Assembly: GCF_000834635.1 (NCBI RefSeq) | Contig: NZ_JXQV01000027.1 | Span: 1-39,114 of the forward strand | DNA length: 39,114 bases | Direction of reading: 5' to 3' | Origin: Agrobacterium tumefaciens | GTDB taxonomy: Bacteria > Pseudomonadota > Alphaproteobacteria > Rhizobiales > Rhizobiaceae | Shown here: one piece after another, positions 1-7,646 of the stretch | Layout: every line of letters begins with the position of its first letter | How positions within the stretch are numbered: the first letter of the stretch is position 1 | Translations under genes and position numbers: made by a program | The notes under the pieces: model-generated | What the model saw: only the letters and a program-made list of their open reading frames with translations | The model's database searches: none | What the model was told of the DNA's origin: nothing

Positions 1-987
1 ATCGTCGCAGCTGAGCCAGAAGCACTCGAATACGTTCGCGTTTGCGACGCTTTCGGCACAGGCTTCTTCTACATTCCTGGCACAGAAACCTGCCTGAAGT
101 TCGGCGGTTACGTTCGTTTCCAGACAGACTTCAAAAACGGTAATGGTACAAGCGCTGGCACCAACAATGGTGGCACGTCTGACTGGGATTCGTTCACACG
201 CGCTCAGTTCGAAGTTGACACACGCACAGACACCGAGCTCGGCGCTCTGCGCGGCTTCATCGGCTTCCGTGGCAATGCTGACAACGGTGCTTCTTCTTCT
301 TCTTCCGTATTCGTTGACCAGGCGTTCATCGAACTCGGCGGCCTGAAGGTTGGTAAGTTCTACAACTGGTGGGACGATGGTCTCTCTGGCGAATCTGACG
401 TTCTCTCCACGAACGCGCTCTTCAACTCCGTTCGTTACACATACGACGCTGGCTCGTTCACGCTTGGCGTTTCTGCTGACGAACTCGAAGGCATCGGCTA
501 CTTCGGCGACAACGAAGACAACAACGTCGGTATTTCTGCTGGCGCAACAGCCGCACTCGGTGCTGCTAAGCTTCAGCTGATCGGTGGCTACGACATCGAC
601 CGCGAAGAAGGCGCTGTTCGTCTTATCGCGACTGCTGAAATCGGTCCTGGCACTCTCGGCCTTGCTGGCGTTTACGCATCTGGCCTGAACGCTTACTACG
701 CTGCTTCTGAGTGGGCTGTTGCTGCCGAATACGCAATCAAGGCAACTGACAAGCTGACAATCACTCCAGGCGCACAGTGGTTCGGCAATGTTGATGCTTC
801 GCGTGTTGCTCTCGGCGGCACAGGCGTTGGTGGCGATTGGTCCAACAACGACGCTTGGCAGGCTGGCCTGACTGTTGATTACAAAATCACAAGCGGCCTC
901 TCTGCTAAGATCGCTGCAAACTACTACGACGAAGATGGCCAGGACGACCAGGTTAACGGTTTCGTTCGCCTTCAGCGTTCGTTCTAA
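1..987 (+). CDS. Omp2-type alphaproteobacterial porin, 3' part (5' end outside window)
   Basis: Outer membrane trimeric beta-barrel porin for passive diffusion of small hydrophilic solutes. The reading frame is open from the first base and stops with TAA at 985-987, so 328 residues of the mature part are visible. The start (YVRVCDAFGTGFFYIPGTE, then CLKFGGYVRF) is the conserved N-terminus of the Omp2a/Omp2b porin family of Brucella, Ochrobactrum and relatives. The rest alternates amphipathic strands with Gly/Asp/Asn-rich loops and ends in a terminal Phe (LQRSF), the usual signal for barrel insertion. The signal peptide and true start lie upstream. Codon use is strongly biased (almost uniform choices such as GCT, GTT, CGT), typical of a very highly expressed gene and unlike the rest of the window. 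A strong terminator follows 26 bases downstream. Whether this is the Omp2a or Omp2b copy cannot be told here. Confidence 0.93.
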   Translation: MVAAEPEALEYVRVCDAFGTGFFYIPGTETCLKFGGYVRFQTDFKNGNGTSAGTNNGGTSDWDSFTRAQFEVDTRTDTELGALRGFIGFRGNADNGASSSSSVFVDQAFIELGGLKVGKFYNWWDDGLSGESDVLSTNALFNSVRYTYDAGSFTLGVSADELEGIGYFGDNEDNNVGISAGATAALGAAKLQLIGGYDIDREEGAVRLIATAEIGPGTLGLAGVYASGLNAYYAASEWAVAAEYAIKATDKLTITPGAQWFGNVDASRVALGGTGVGGDWSNNDAWQAGLTVDYKITSGLSAKIAANYYDEDGQDDQVNGFVRLQRSF

Positions 988-1013
988 TCTGATCTGACTT
1001 CGGTTAGTGAAGG

Positions 1014-1042
1014 AAAAACCCGGCTCTTGAGCCGGGTTTTTT
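1014..1042 (+). terminator. Rho-independent terminator of the porin gene
   Basis: Eight-base GC-rich stem, CCCGGCTC (1019-1026) and GAGCCGGG (1029-1036), flanked by A5 upstream and T6 downstream (1037-1042). It lies 26 bases after the porin stop codon. The A-run means it could also work weakly in the other direction. Confidence 0.9.
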
Positions 1043-1139
1043 CGTTGCGCTGGTTGCGTTCAGACGAAGTGAGGTTTCGAAAAAAATAACCTTCGCTGTA
1101 ATTTCAGAATGACAGTCAGTGCGGATTTATGTAATGGTT

Positions 1140-1260
1140 TTACCGAGTGAAACGCTCGATCCACAGGGGGCTCCCCTGAGCATACACTCCAGTCAAGTTC
1201 CCCAGCATTCTCCATGCTGGGTAATAATCTCCTCGGTTAAAAGCCGGGGAGATTTTTTTT
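1140..1260 (+). ncRNA. Candidate structured small RNA with its own terminator (AbcR/alpha-r15-like motifs)
   Basis: Between the porin terminator and the next gene lies a run of hairpins that ends in a second intrinsic terminator. Visible stems are CAGGGG/CCCCTG near 1164-1178, a perfect 8-bp stem at 1201-1208/1214-1221 with loop TCTCC, and the terminator stem at 1226-1252 followed by T8. No open reading frame uses this terminator, since the porin already has its own. The unpaired segments are CU-rich and contain CTCC/TTCCCC runs complementary to Shine-Dalgarno sequences. Such anti-SD motifs are known in the AbcR (alpha-r15) regulatory RNAs of Rhizobiales. The 5' end is uncertain and no convincing promoter was found. 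Assignment to AbcR is an inference from the motifs only. Confidence 0.5.
1226..1260 (+). terminator. Intrinsic terminator of the candidate small RNA
   Basis: Ten-base stem ATCTCCTCGG/CCGGGGAGAT with one G-U pair, a loop of about six bases, then T8 (1253-1260). It is preceded directly by another perfect hairpin (1201-1221). It is not needed by the porin gene, whose own terminator ends at 1042. Confidence 0.85.
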
Positions 1261-1306
1261 GGTCTGGTCTTAGATGAACGCGAGAAAAACTGCGTGTTAA
1301 ACTCTA

Positions 1307-1456
1307 ATGAAAGGACTATGCCCTGAACTCATACGTTGGACAGATCGCTCCCAAGGGCTCCAGAAAGAACCCGTAAAGATCGAACTTTTATATGATGCTA
1401 AAGATTCAGGTTGCAAACATTGGGTAGTTGAAGCAGTCTTCACAAGTCAGTGTTAA
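1307..1456 (+). CDS. Possible small protein (49 aa) at the head of the exporter locus
   Basis: ATG at 1307 to TAA at 1454-1456 gives a 49-residue product with two tryptophans, three cysteines and mixed charge (starts MKGLCPELIRW, ends AVFTSQC). It lies 20 bases upstream of the double-glycine-leader gene at 1477 and on the same strand. Its composition looks protein-like rather than random, but there is no good Shine-Dalgarno sequence before the ATG, and I recognise no family. It could be a small accessory or regulatory protein of the export operon, the remnant of a longer gene, or a chance ORF. Because it ends so near the next gene, it could be co-transcribed with it. Confidence 0.3.
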   Translation: MKGLCPELIRWTDRSQGLQKEPVKIELLYDAKDSGCKHWVVEAVFTSQC

Positions 1457-1476
1457 CAACTTGAATAGGTGACAAC

Positions 1477-2091
1477 ATGAGTGATCTTTCGACTACGCAT
1501 TCATCTTCATCTTATTATTCAATCCCCCTTGACGGCGAACTCGATGATTATAGCGGTGCAGGCTCCTGGAGAGGTCACGCTGATCGCGGCGCGATCGGCG
1601 GAGCAGTCGCGTTTAGTGGGTCGATGGCTAACGGTAATGGCATCGGTCAGTCAGCAGCTCTGGGCGGTATCGGATTCGCAGGCGGCGCGGCAGCCAGCAT
1701 GTATAATGGTGGTTTTTCAGGCCGTGGGAACTCTTCTGGTCGTGTGATCTGCACGCATTTTTATCGTCGTGGCATGCTAGACCGTGAGGTTTGGCTCGCA
1801 GACATGGAGTTCACGTACAAAAATCTTTCCGCACAAACCGCGCGCGGATATCATCACTGGGCAATTCCCTACGTCCGGCTGATGAGACGTTCGCCACTGG
1901 CTGAACGCGTAATGTTGCCTCTTGCAAAAGCGCGTGCCCTTGAATTGGCGTATCAGATGGGTCAGCGTGACTCCGGCTCTTACTTCGGTAAGCTCCTGAG
2001 ATTGATCGGGGAGCCAATTTGCTATGTCATCGGCTACTTCGTTGAGCAGAAGGAATGGGAATCTTTGTGGGCTGATGCTGCCGCTAAATAA
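1477..2091 (+). CDS. Putative double-glycine-leader secreted protein, glycine-rich (microcin-like substrate)
   Basis: Product of 204 aa; start ATG has an AGGTGA ribosome site five bases upstream. Residues 18-28 read LDGELDDYSGA, which fits the leader consensus for C39-peptidase exporters: Glu at -8, Leu at -7, a bulky residue at -4, Gly at -2 and Ala at -1. Colicin V's leader likewise ends ELDSVSGG. Predicted cleavage after Ala28 would release a product whose residues 29-88 are extremely Gly/Ala/Ser-rich with GxxxG and GG pairs, as in class II microcins. Residues 89-204 form a separate, well-conserved-looking domain with aromatic and basic residues and two cysteines (Cys92, Cys182); I believe similar domains occur in other alphaproteobacterial proteins but can give no name. 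Downstream are a small membrane protein, an adaptor and a C39-peptidase ABC exporter, making this the obvious cargo. Function as a toxin is inference; an adhesin or signal is possible. Confidence 0.72.
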   Translation: MSDLSTTHSSSSYYSIPLDGELDDYSGAGSWRGHADRGAIGGAVAFSGSMANGNGIGQSAALGGIGFAGGAAASMYNGGFSGRGNSSGRVICTHFYRRGMLDREVWLADMEFTYKNLSAQTARGYHHWAIPYVRLMRRSPLAERVMLPLAKARALELAYQMGQRDSGSYFGKLLRLIGEPICYVIGYFVEQKEWESLWADAAAK

Positions 2092-2114
2092 TTCCCTACC
2101 AAAAGGAGACGGAT

Positions 2115-2297
2115 ATGAAAAACTTTTTCACGCTGCTCTTTCGAGCAGTTATGTCTGCGCTGATGGTTGCGGGTGCCTTGGCACTCTGCATGCCGCTCAT
2201 TGGCATCGCACAGCCGACTAGCGTGCTGCTTTACACGTTCCTTGGTGCCGCGGTGCTTTTGACTGTATACGAGATAAGCTTGGCACCGAAGATTTAG
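2115..2297 (+). CDS. Small two-helix inner membrane protein, candidate immunity or accessory protein
   Basis: Product of 60 aa; ATG is preceded by a strong AAGGAGA ribosome site. Two hydrophobic helices are predicted, about residues 11-30 and 35-55, with a positively charged N-terminus (MKNFFTLLFR). It begins 24 bases after the glycine-rich cargo gene and ends just before the adaptor reading frame, so it sits between cargo and exporter in one operon. Class II microcin loci typically place a short membrane-bound immunity protein beside the precursor gene, and size and topology agree with that. No sequence similarity to a named immunity protein was recognised, so an export-accessory role is equally possible. 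Confidence 0.65.
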   Translation: MKNFFTLLFRAVMSALMVAGALALCMPLIGIAQPTSVLLYTFLGAAVLLTVYEISLAPKI

Positions 2298-2386
2298 GTG
2301 TAATTCTGGGTAAGATCGCAGAGATTACGTCGATTTTCGACAAGATTAATATTGGCCCAGGCAAAGCTTGGGCCAATATTTGCTGG

Positions 2387-3529
2387 TTGTTCAGTGTGGT
2401 CGTTTTGTTGATTGTGGTCTTTTTGATGACAGCAAGCTTTTCTCGGAGGGAAAAGGCTGTCGGATTTCTCGTTGCGCAGCCTCAAATCATTCGGATAGTC
2501 GCGCCAAGATCAGGCAAAATTCAAAAAATAATGGTTACTGAGGGACAGCAGGTCAAGCGCGGCGATGTTCTTCTTATTGTGGATCCAGATCCATCAATGG
2601 TCAACGGAAGACCATCGGCTCAAGTCGAAATAGAAAACATAAAGAAGGCGCGAGCTGAAATCTCGGACCGCATCGGAATTATTAGAGCTCAATCTGAGGC
2701 CAAACAAAAAGAAATATCAGCCCGTACCGAAGCCATTATGTCCCAAATGGCGGCCCTGAATAACGGGCTTGTTCTGCAAAAAAGAACAATCGAACTGATC
2801 AGTGATCAATTGACGACAGGCTCTAAGTTGGTCAACTCAGGTTCTATCAGCACGGCGGAATTGCAGAGGCGCGAGACGTCTCTTCAAGATGCGCGTCTCA
2901 ATGAGCAAACCTTGCTCTACACCGTAGGTCAGAACGAGGCGATGCTCGCTGAGCTTCGAGGGCAACTCCAACAGATTCCAATAGAAGCGCGCCTGAAGAT
3001 CTCTGAACTGAAGCAAGGTCAACTGGAGCTAACACAGCGGGAGGCTGACGCGAACGGCAAGTTAGCTTCGCAGGTGATAGCTGCCAACGACGGGTTTGTT
3101 GATACCCTTCTCACTAGCGAAGATCAGAATGTAGAGGGCGGATCGCCGATAATCTCCATCCTCCCTGAGACAACAACCCTTTTGGCCGAGATGTATGTGC
3201 CGAGCAAGGCAATCGTATTCGTTGAAGCAAAGCAGAATGTCAGGATTGCTTACGACGCATTCCCTTATGCCAAATATGGTTTTGCAGGAGGAAAGGTGAC
3301 AAGCGTCGCAAACACAGTCCTTAGGCCGGACGAAATACGTAAACCGGTCACCCCGAGCGGTCCCACTTTTCGGGTCATGGTGGAGCTTGATCGGCAAGAC
3401 ATGATTTCCGACGGAAAAACCCTAAGACTACGTCCCGGCTTGACGCTTAACGCTGATATAGTAACTGATCGCCAGCCTCTCGCACATTGGATAATACGGT
3501 CAGTTGCTCAACTGTGGGCAAGAATATGA
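2387..3529 (+). CDS. CvaA/HlyD-family periplasmic adaptor of the peptidase-type exporter (start uncertain)
   Basis: Membrane fusion protein that links the inner membrane ABC transporter to an outer membrane channel. A transmembrane helix (VVVLLIVVFLM) is followed by the SxxRRE motif typical of CvaA-like adaptors, a lipoyl/barrel-sandwich half (IVAPRSGKIQKIMVTEGQ), a long coiled-coil hairpin, the second lipoyl half (VIAANDGFVDTLL) and a beta-barrel region. The first usual start codon is TTG at 2387, which gives 380 aa but lies at the edge of the membrane helix and has no ribosome site. The frame is open further upstream. A CTG at 2306, five bases after AGGTG, would give 407 aa, closer to the usual CvaA length of about 410, with a cytoplasmic N-terminus. 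The end overlaps the next gene by four bases (ATGA), so the two are translationally coupled. Confidence 0.88.
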   Translation: MFSVVVLLIVVFLMTASFSRREKAVGFLVAQPQIIRIVAPRSGKIQKIMVTEGQQVKRGDVLLIVDPDPSMVNGRPSAQVEIENIKKARAEISDRIGIIRAQSEAKQKEISARTEAIMSQMAALNNGLVLQKRTIELISDQLTTGSKLVNSGSISTAELQRRETSLQDARLNEQTLLYTVGQNEAMLAELRGQLQQIPIEARLKISELKQGQLELTQREADANGKLASQVIAANDGFVDTLLTSEDQNVEGGSPIISILPETTTLLAEMYVPSKAIVFVEAKQNVRIAYDAFPYAKYGFAGGKVTSVANTVLRPDEIRKPVTPSGPTFRVMVELDRQDMISDGKTLRLRPGLTLNADIVTDRQPLAHWIIRSVAQLWARI

Positions 3530-5679
3530 GCGACCTCTTTCGGTTTCGTTGGCTGCACCATGGCAAGACACGTGTGCCGGTCGTTCGTCAGGCGAGTATG
3601 GCGGAATGCGGTTTGGCATGCTTGGCTATGATTGCAGGATATTGGGGTTGGCGTATCGATCTGGGTACGCTGCGATCAATAGCGCCTCCATCTATGAGAG
3701 GCGCGACCTTGGGTACTCTTCTAAAACTGGCATCTGAACACGGACTGGACGGTAGAGCTGTCCGTTTGAACGAAGTCGAAGAGGTAAGAAATCTGTCGAC
3801 ACCCGCCCTTCTTCATTTCGATCGGGACCATTTCGTAGTTCTGGTGCGAGCTAAGAGATCGGGTGTGATCGTTCATGACCCCGCATCAGGCAAGCAAAAA
3901 ATAACATGGAAGGAACTTAGGCAGCGATTTGAAGGTGTCGCAGCCGAATTTGTGCCCACGGGCAAATTTGTAAACCGTGATGTTAGAAACACACTACATC
4001 TCTCCTCAATCTGGAGTCACCTGTCAGGCGTCGGGCCAACAGTCGCGCAGATCGTGATTTTATCCTTGATGCTGCAAGCCGCTGCTGTTGTCGCCCCTTT
4101 ATACGTACAGCTCGTGGTGGACGAAACCGTAACTCGGGTAGACGCTGATCTTCTTAATGTTCTTTTCGCCGGTTTTTTGGGCTTGGCCGTTATCAACTGT
4201 ACCGCATTTTTCCTCCGTCGCATCACCACTTTGCGCGTTGGCCAAATCCTGTCGATTGGACTGATGAGCAGTCTGTTTCGGCATATGCTAAAACTGCCAT
4301 CATCATTTTTTGAACAAAGGCACTTGGGAGATGTCAGTTCACGTTTCAACTCAACTTTGGCAATACAGTCGTTTCTGACCGGCCCCGCATTGGACGCCTT
4401 GGTCGACGCAGCCGCGGCCGCGATTGCTCTAGTTATACTCTTTCTCTACGGACCGATGTTCGCCCTAGTGGTGCTGGGAATTGTTGTATTGGAAGGGACG
4501 TTGCACTTCTCCACAATTGGCATTCGCAAAGCCCTGAGCGAGGATAAGCTTGCCACTGAGGCCCGAGAAGAGACCATCTTTCTCGAAACAATTCGTGCGA
4601 TAAGGAGTATCAAACTTTTTGGTCGAGAGTCCCAGAGATTTGATCATTGGCGGTCGCGCTTGATCGATATGACAAGTTCGAACTTTCGATATGGGGCAGC
4701 AGATTCGGCAATTGGCTCAACCAGCAACCTGATTGAGACGGCTGGTGCTGCATTAGTCGTTTTCATCACCGCCAAAGCAGCGATGGGCGGGGATTTTACA
4801 ATCGGTATGATGATGTCCTTCATCGCTTATCAGGTCTACTTCGGGAGAACTGCTAAAAATGCCGTCGACGCGTTCGTGTCGTGGCGAACGCTTTCCGTAC
4901 ATCTTGACCGAATTTCCGATTTGGCTCTAGCGCCGGCTCAAGATGGTGAGAAAGGGATGAGACCACCCTTGTCGGGCACGATTGAACTTCGCGATCTCAG
5001 TTTCCGATATCATCCGGATGAGCCGATGCTGTTCACCGGCGTTTCACTGAGGATCGAAAGCGGGGAAACAATCGCCATAACTGGTCGGTCAGGAGAAGGC
5101 AAAACCACGATCTTAAAGATCATGCTGTGCTTGGAAAAAGCAACAGCAGGCGAGGTTTTTTATGACGGCATCAATATAAACGCGATTTCCCGACCTCATT
5201 TTGTAGATCAGATTGCGACTGTGATGCAGGACGATACTCTGCTGTCTGGAACGCTTGCTGAGAATATAGCGTTTTTTGACGCCCCGTTTGATCATGAGAG
5301 GATCCGTGAGTGCGCGAGAATTGCTTGTATCCACGATGATATTGCTGCAACCCCAATGGGATACGCGAGCCTCATTGGGGATATGGGGAGCGCCCTCTCA
5401 GGTGGGCAAAAGCAACGCATTATGATTGCCAGGGCTCTTTATAAGCGACCCAGAATACTCTTTATCGACGAGGGCACGTCGCAGCTAGACACGGTTGTAG
5501 AGAAACGGATCAATTCCAATATTGCTCAGCTCAAGATCACTAGAGTGATTGTAGCCCACCGGCCTGACACACTAAGAATCGCTGATAGGGTATTTTCTTT
5601 GTCTGGAGGAAGTCTCATCGAGGTAGACCGGCAAGACCTCCTGGCGAAAGCGGATAGCGCTTTGACGACTAATCAATAG
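3526..5679 (+). CDS. Peptidase-containing ABC exporter (CvaB/LagD-like, C39 peptidase plus ABC)
   Basis: Product of 717 aa that removes double-glycine leaders and exports the product through the inner membrane. The N-terminal C39 peptidase is intact: Gln22 and Cys28 in QASMAECGLAC, His102 in DRDHFVVL and Asp118 in HDPASG. A six-helix ABC membrane domain follows (about 155-450). The ATPase has Walker A GRSGEGKT, Q-loop VMQDD, signature LSGGQKQR, Walker B ILFIDE and the H-loop VAHRPD. I chose ATG 3526, which overlaps the adaptor stop codon, over the TTG 39 bases upstream. An intact catalytic triad separates it from HlyB-type exporters such as the one at 33637-35817, and implies a substrate with a Gly-Gly, Gly-Ala or Gly-Ser leader, supplied by the gene at 1477. 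No outer membrane channel gene is nearby, so it probably borrows a housekeeping TolC. Confidence 0.94.
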   Translation: MSDLFRFRWLHHGKTRVPVVRQASMAECGLACLAMIAGYWGWRIDLGTLRSIAPPSMRGATLGTLLKLASEHGLDGRAVRLNEVEEVRNLSTPALLHFDRDHFVVLVRAKRSGVIVHDPASGKQKITWKELRQRFEGVAAEFVPTGKFVNRDVRNTLHLSSIWSHLSGVGPTVAQIVILSLMLQAAAVVAPLYVQLVVDETVTRVDADLLNVLFAGFLGLAVINCTAFFLRRITTLRVGQILSIGLMSSLFRHMLKLPSSFFEQRHLGDVSSRFNSTLAIQSFLTGPALDALVDAAAAAIALVILFLYGPMFALVVLGIVVLEGTLHFSTIGIRKALSEDKLATEAREETIFLETIRAIRSIKLFGRESQRFDHWRSRLIDMTSSNFRYGAADSAIGSTSNLIETAGAALVVFITAKAAMGGDFTIGMMMSFIAYQVYFGRTAKNAVDAFVSWRTLSVHLDRISDLALAPAQDGEKGMRPPLSGTIELRDLSFRYHPDEPMLFTGVSLRIESGETIAITGRSGEGKTTILKIMLCLEKATAGEVFYDGININAISRPHFVDQIATVMQDDTLLSGTLAENIAFFDAPFDHERIRECARIACIHDDIAATPMGYASLIGDMGSALSGGQKQRIMIARALYKRPRILFIDEGTSQLDTVVEKRINSNIAQLKITRVIVAHRPDTLRIADRVFSLSGGSLIEVDRQDLLAKADSALTTNQ

Positions 5680-6061
5680 GCCCATGCAATGCGGCTATGC
5701 GTGAGCATGCTCTCTTATTAAGTGACCGCTAAGCGGTCTCGTCCATATGGCGCATCCGCTGCGCTTGATGCCGTTTCTTTCTGTCTACCTTTCCCGTTTG
5801 CGATGGTCGGCTGCGCTCGCCAATGGGCAAGCAGGCTGGCGCCTGTCCGTCCGTCAGAAAACCGGCTTTCACCGCAAGCGGCGAACCTTCCGATTTTCAG
5901 ACGGCCAGACCCATGACTACCGCATCCAACCACCGGGGAGCGGGCTTCGCCCTTTCCCCTTCGTTCCGGAGGATGTGAGAGCACATCCACCGGAACGGTG
6001 GCAAAAGGCTTCGCCCACTGCGGGGCTTGCTCTCGATATCGGGAACCGTTGGAGAACTATT
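5680..6061 (+). other. Non-coding leader of the plasmid-type block
   Basis: No supported gene. Base composition shifts here from the AT-richer exporter operon to GC-rich sequence of the kind seen upstream of DUF932 genes on rhizobial plasmids. A 6-bp inverted repeat (GACCGC-TAA-GCGGTC) lies near 5722-5736. The open frames on both strands are low-complexity Arg/Pro/Ser-rich shadows. No clear terminator for the exporter operon was found. Confidence 0.5.
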
Positions 6062-6916
6062 ATGACCGTTTACACAAGCACCGCACGTTTCGACACAGGC
6101 AGAGCAATGACAGAGGACGAAATGTGAAAGATTGCCCCATCGATCTTTGCAACGTCTGCCCATGAAAGCCGGTCTGACCGTTTCCAGCCAATCCCGACAA
6201 TTGAGATCCTGCGCGGTCTGACCAAAGAGGGTTTTATGCCCGTTGGCGTCAAACAGTCCGCCTCTCGTATCGAGGGCAAGGCCGATTTTACAAAGCACCT
6301 GATCCGTTTGCGCCGTGTCGATGATGGCAAGACATACAATGTTGGCGATACCGTTTGCGAAATTCTGCTGAAGAACGCGAACGATGGCACCAGCGCCTAT
6401 GAATTGATGGCGGGCCTGTTTCGTGTCCGTTGCCTGAATTCATTGGTGGCGCAGACTGGCAAACTCGAAGAAATCAAGGTTCGGCATTCTGGCGATGTCA
6501 GAGGCAAAGTCATTGACGGAACTTATAAGGTGCTGGAGGCCGCCGAGGATGCGCTTACAGCACCTCAAGACTGGTCAACAATGCGCCTTAACGCGGACGA
6601 AAAAGCGATTTTGGCTGAAGCCGCGCACGTTCTGCGATTTGGTGATGCAGATGGCGAAACGTCCACCCCTATCCAGCCCTTGCAAATGCTCACACAGCGC
6701 CGCACAGGCGATATGGGCGACGATCTGTGGACCACATGGAATGTGGTTCAGGAAAACGCGATTAAGGGCGGCATCCGTGCCGTTGGCCGTGACGATCTCG
6801 GCCGCCGGCGTCGTGTGAAGTCACGCGCCGTCAATGGCATCGATCAGGATATCAAACTCAACAAAGCCCTTTGGATTTTGGGAGACAAAATGGCTGAATT
6901 GAAGGGCGCACGCTGA
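6062..6916 (+). pseudogene. DUF932-family plasmid protein gene interrupted by an in-frame TGA
   Basis: The full frame starts at ATG 6062, with GGAG seven bases upstream, and runs to TGA at 6914-6916 (284 codons), but codon 22 (6125-6127) is TGA. The sense sequence continues unchanged after it (KIAPSIFATSAHESRSDRF...), as in DUF932 proteins, which are common on plasmids and integrative elements and whose function is unknown. A single CGA-to-TGA change would explain it. Restart at ATG 6236 would give a 226-aa product with the DUF932 core but without the conserved N-terminus. The next gene starts at the stop codon (TGATG), so the two were co-translated. Either a pseudogene, or an N-terminally shortened protein is still made. 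Confidence 0.82.
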
Positions 6917-7248
6917 TGCGCCCGTTCTCCCTATATCTGTCACGCGAGGAACCGATATTCACAGCGCGGCAGCTTTACAACTGCTGCCCCGGAGAGCTCG
7001 AACCCGATTGGACGAGGTTCACCAATCTTGAGCTTGGTGGTTGTATTGACGCCGCCGAACCGGGATCAACGGATACGGCCATTGAGGGCGGCATAAGCAG
7101 AGACAAGGCGCAATTTTTTACGATTTACGGAAGACTTCTCGAAGGCGGATGCAATGCTGTTACGGATTGCGTCGGTTTTGAAGACGCTGAAATCATCGCG
7201 TTGCATTTGTGCGAAGTCAGCAAATTGACACTGCATATTGTTTGCTGA
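6916..7248 (+). CDS. Hypothetical protein downstream of DUF932 gene
   Basis: Product of 110 aa whose ATG overlaps the last base of the DUF932 stop codon (TGATG), a sign of translational coupling. It starts MRPFSLYLSREEPIF, contains seven cysteines, and has no signal peptide or membrane helix. I do not recognise its family. Position and tight coupling suggest a plasmid-borne accessory protein that works with, or travels with, the DUF932 protein. An intrinsic terminator follows about 30 bases after its stop codon, so it is the last gene of this two-gene unit. Confidence 0.6.
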   Translation: MRPFSLYLSREEPIFTARQLYNCCPGELEPDWTRFTNLELGGCIDAAEPGSTDTAIEGGISRDKAQFFTIYGRLLEGGCNAVTDCVGFEDAEIIALHLCEVSKLTLHIVC

Positions 7249-7276
7249 ATATAACACCAGTCCCGCAGGGGGCTTG

Positions 7277-7313
7277 AAAAGGTCGGGCTTACGAGGATCC
7301 CGGCTTTTTCTTT
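7277..7313 (+). terminator. Intrinsic terminator of the DUF932 unit
   Basis: Eleven-base imperfect stem, AAAAGGTCGGG (7277-7287) with CCCGGCTTTTT (7299-7309), including two G-U pairs, and a loop of 11 bases. The T-run extends to 7313 with one interrupting C. It lies 29 bases after the stop codon of the 110-aa gene. Confidence 0.75.
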
Positions 7314-7355
7314 AAGGATGAGGGGAGCCCCTTATGGCCCCTCCCACCCTTCGTC

Positions 7356-7646
7356 TCAACGAGCAAACCAAAGCGGGACCTTTTTGAGCCGGTCATCGTT
7401 GTCCAAACTATCCCGATGATTTTCAAACATGTAAATACAAAAGTCGTCTGCGGCATCTGCGGCGTCCATGTTCGCCGGTATCCTATTGGCCGCTCTGACG
7501 GTCCCACGCATCGTTATGCGCACACCGGTACTCGAATAGTTGGCTTTGTATTTGGTCCTTGTGTCTTCCTCACCAGAAAGATTGATTCCGTTGGCTAGGA
7601 TCGCTGTTTGAACGATCCAAAGAAACTGTTCTTCTTTCGAAAGCAT
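7356..7646 (-). CDS. Hypothetical small protein (96 aa)
   Basis: Minus-strand gene starting at ATG 7646 with AAAGGA six bases upstream. The frame is open further upstream to 7964, but that extension is arginine- and proline-rich and looks non-coding. The product begins MLSKEEQFLWIVQTAILANG and has a mixed, acidic middle (NMDAADAADDF), with no membrane segment or signal peptide. It lies between the two damaged plasmid-type genes and is transcribed towards the DUF932 unit terminator. I do not recognise it. The good ribosome site and balanced composition argue that it is real and apparently intact. Confidence 0.5.
   Translation of the reverse strand: MLSKEEQFLWIVQTAILANGINLSGEEDTRTKYKANYSSTGVRITMRGTVRAANRIPANMDAADAADDFCIYMFENHRDSLDNDDRLKKVPLWFAR

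Noticed and set aside
6125..6127. In-frame TGA as a selenocysteine codon
   Set aside because: No selenocysteine family resemblance or following SECIS-like hairpin was seen; a CGA-to-TGA mutation in a decaying block is simpler.
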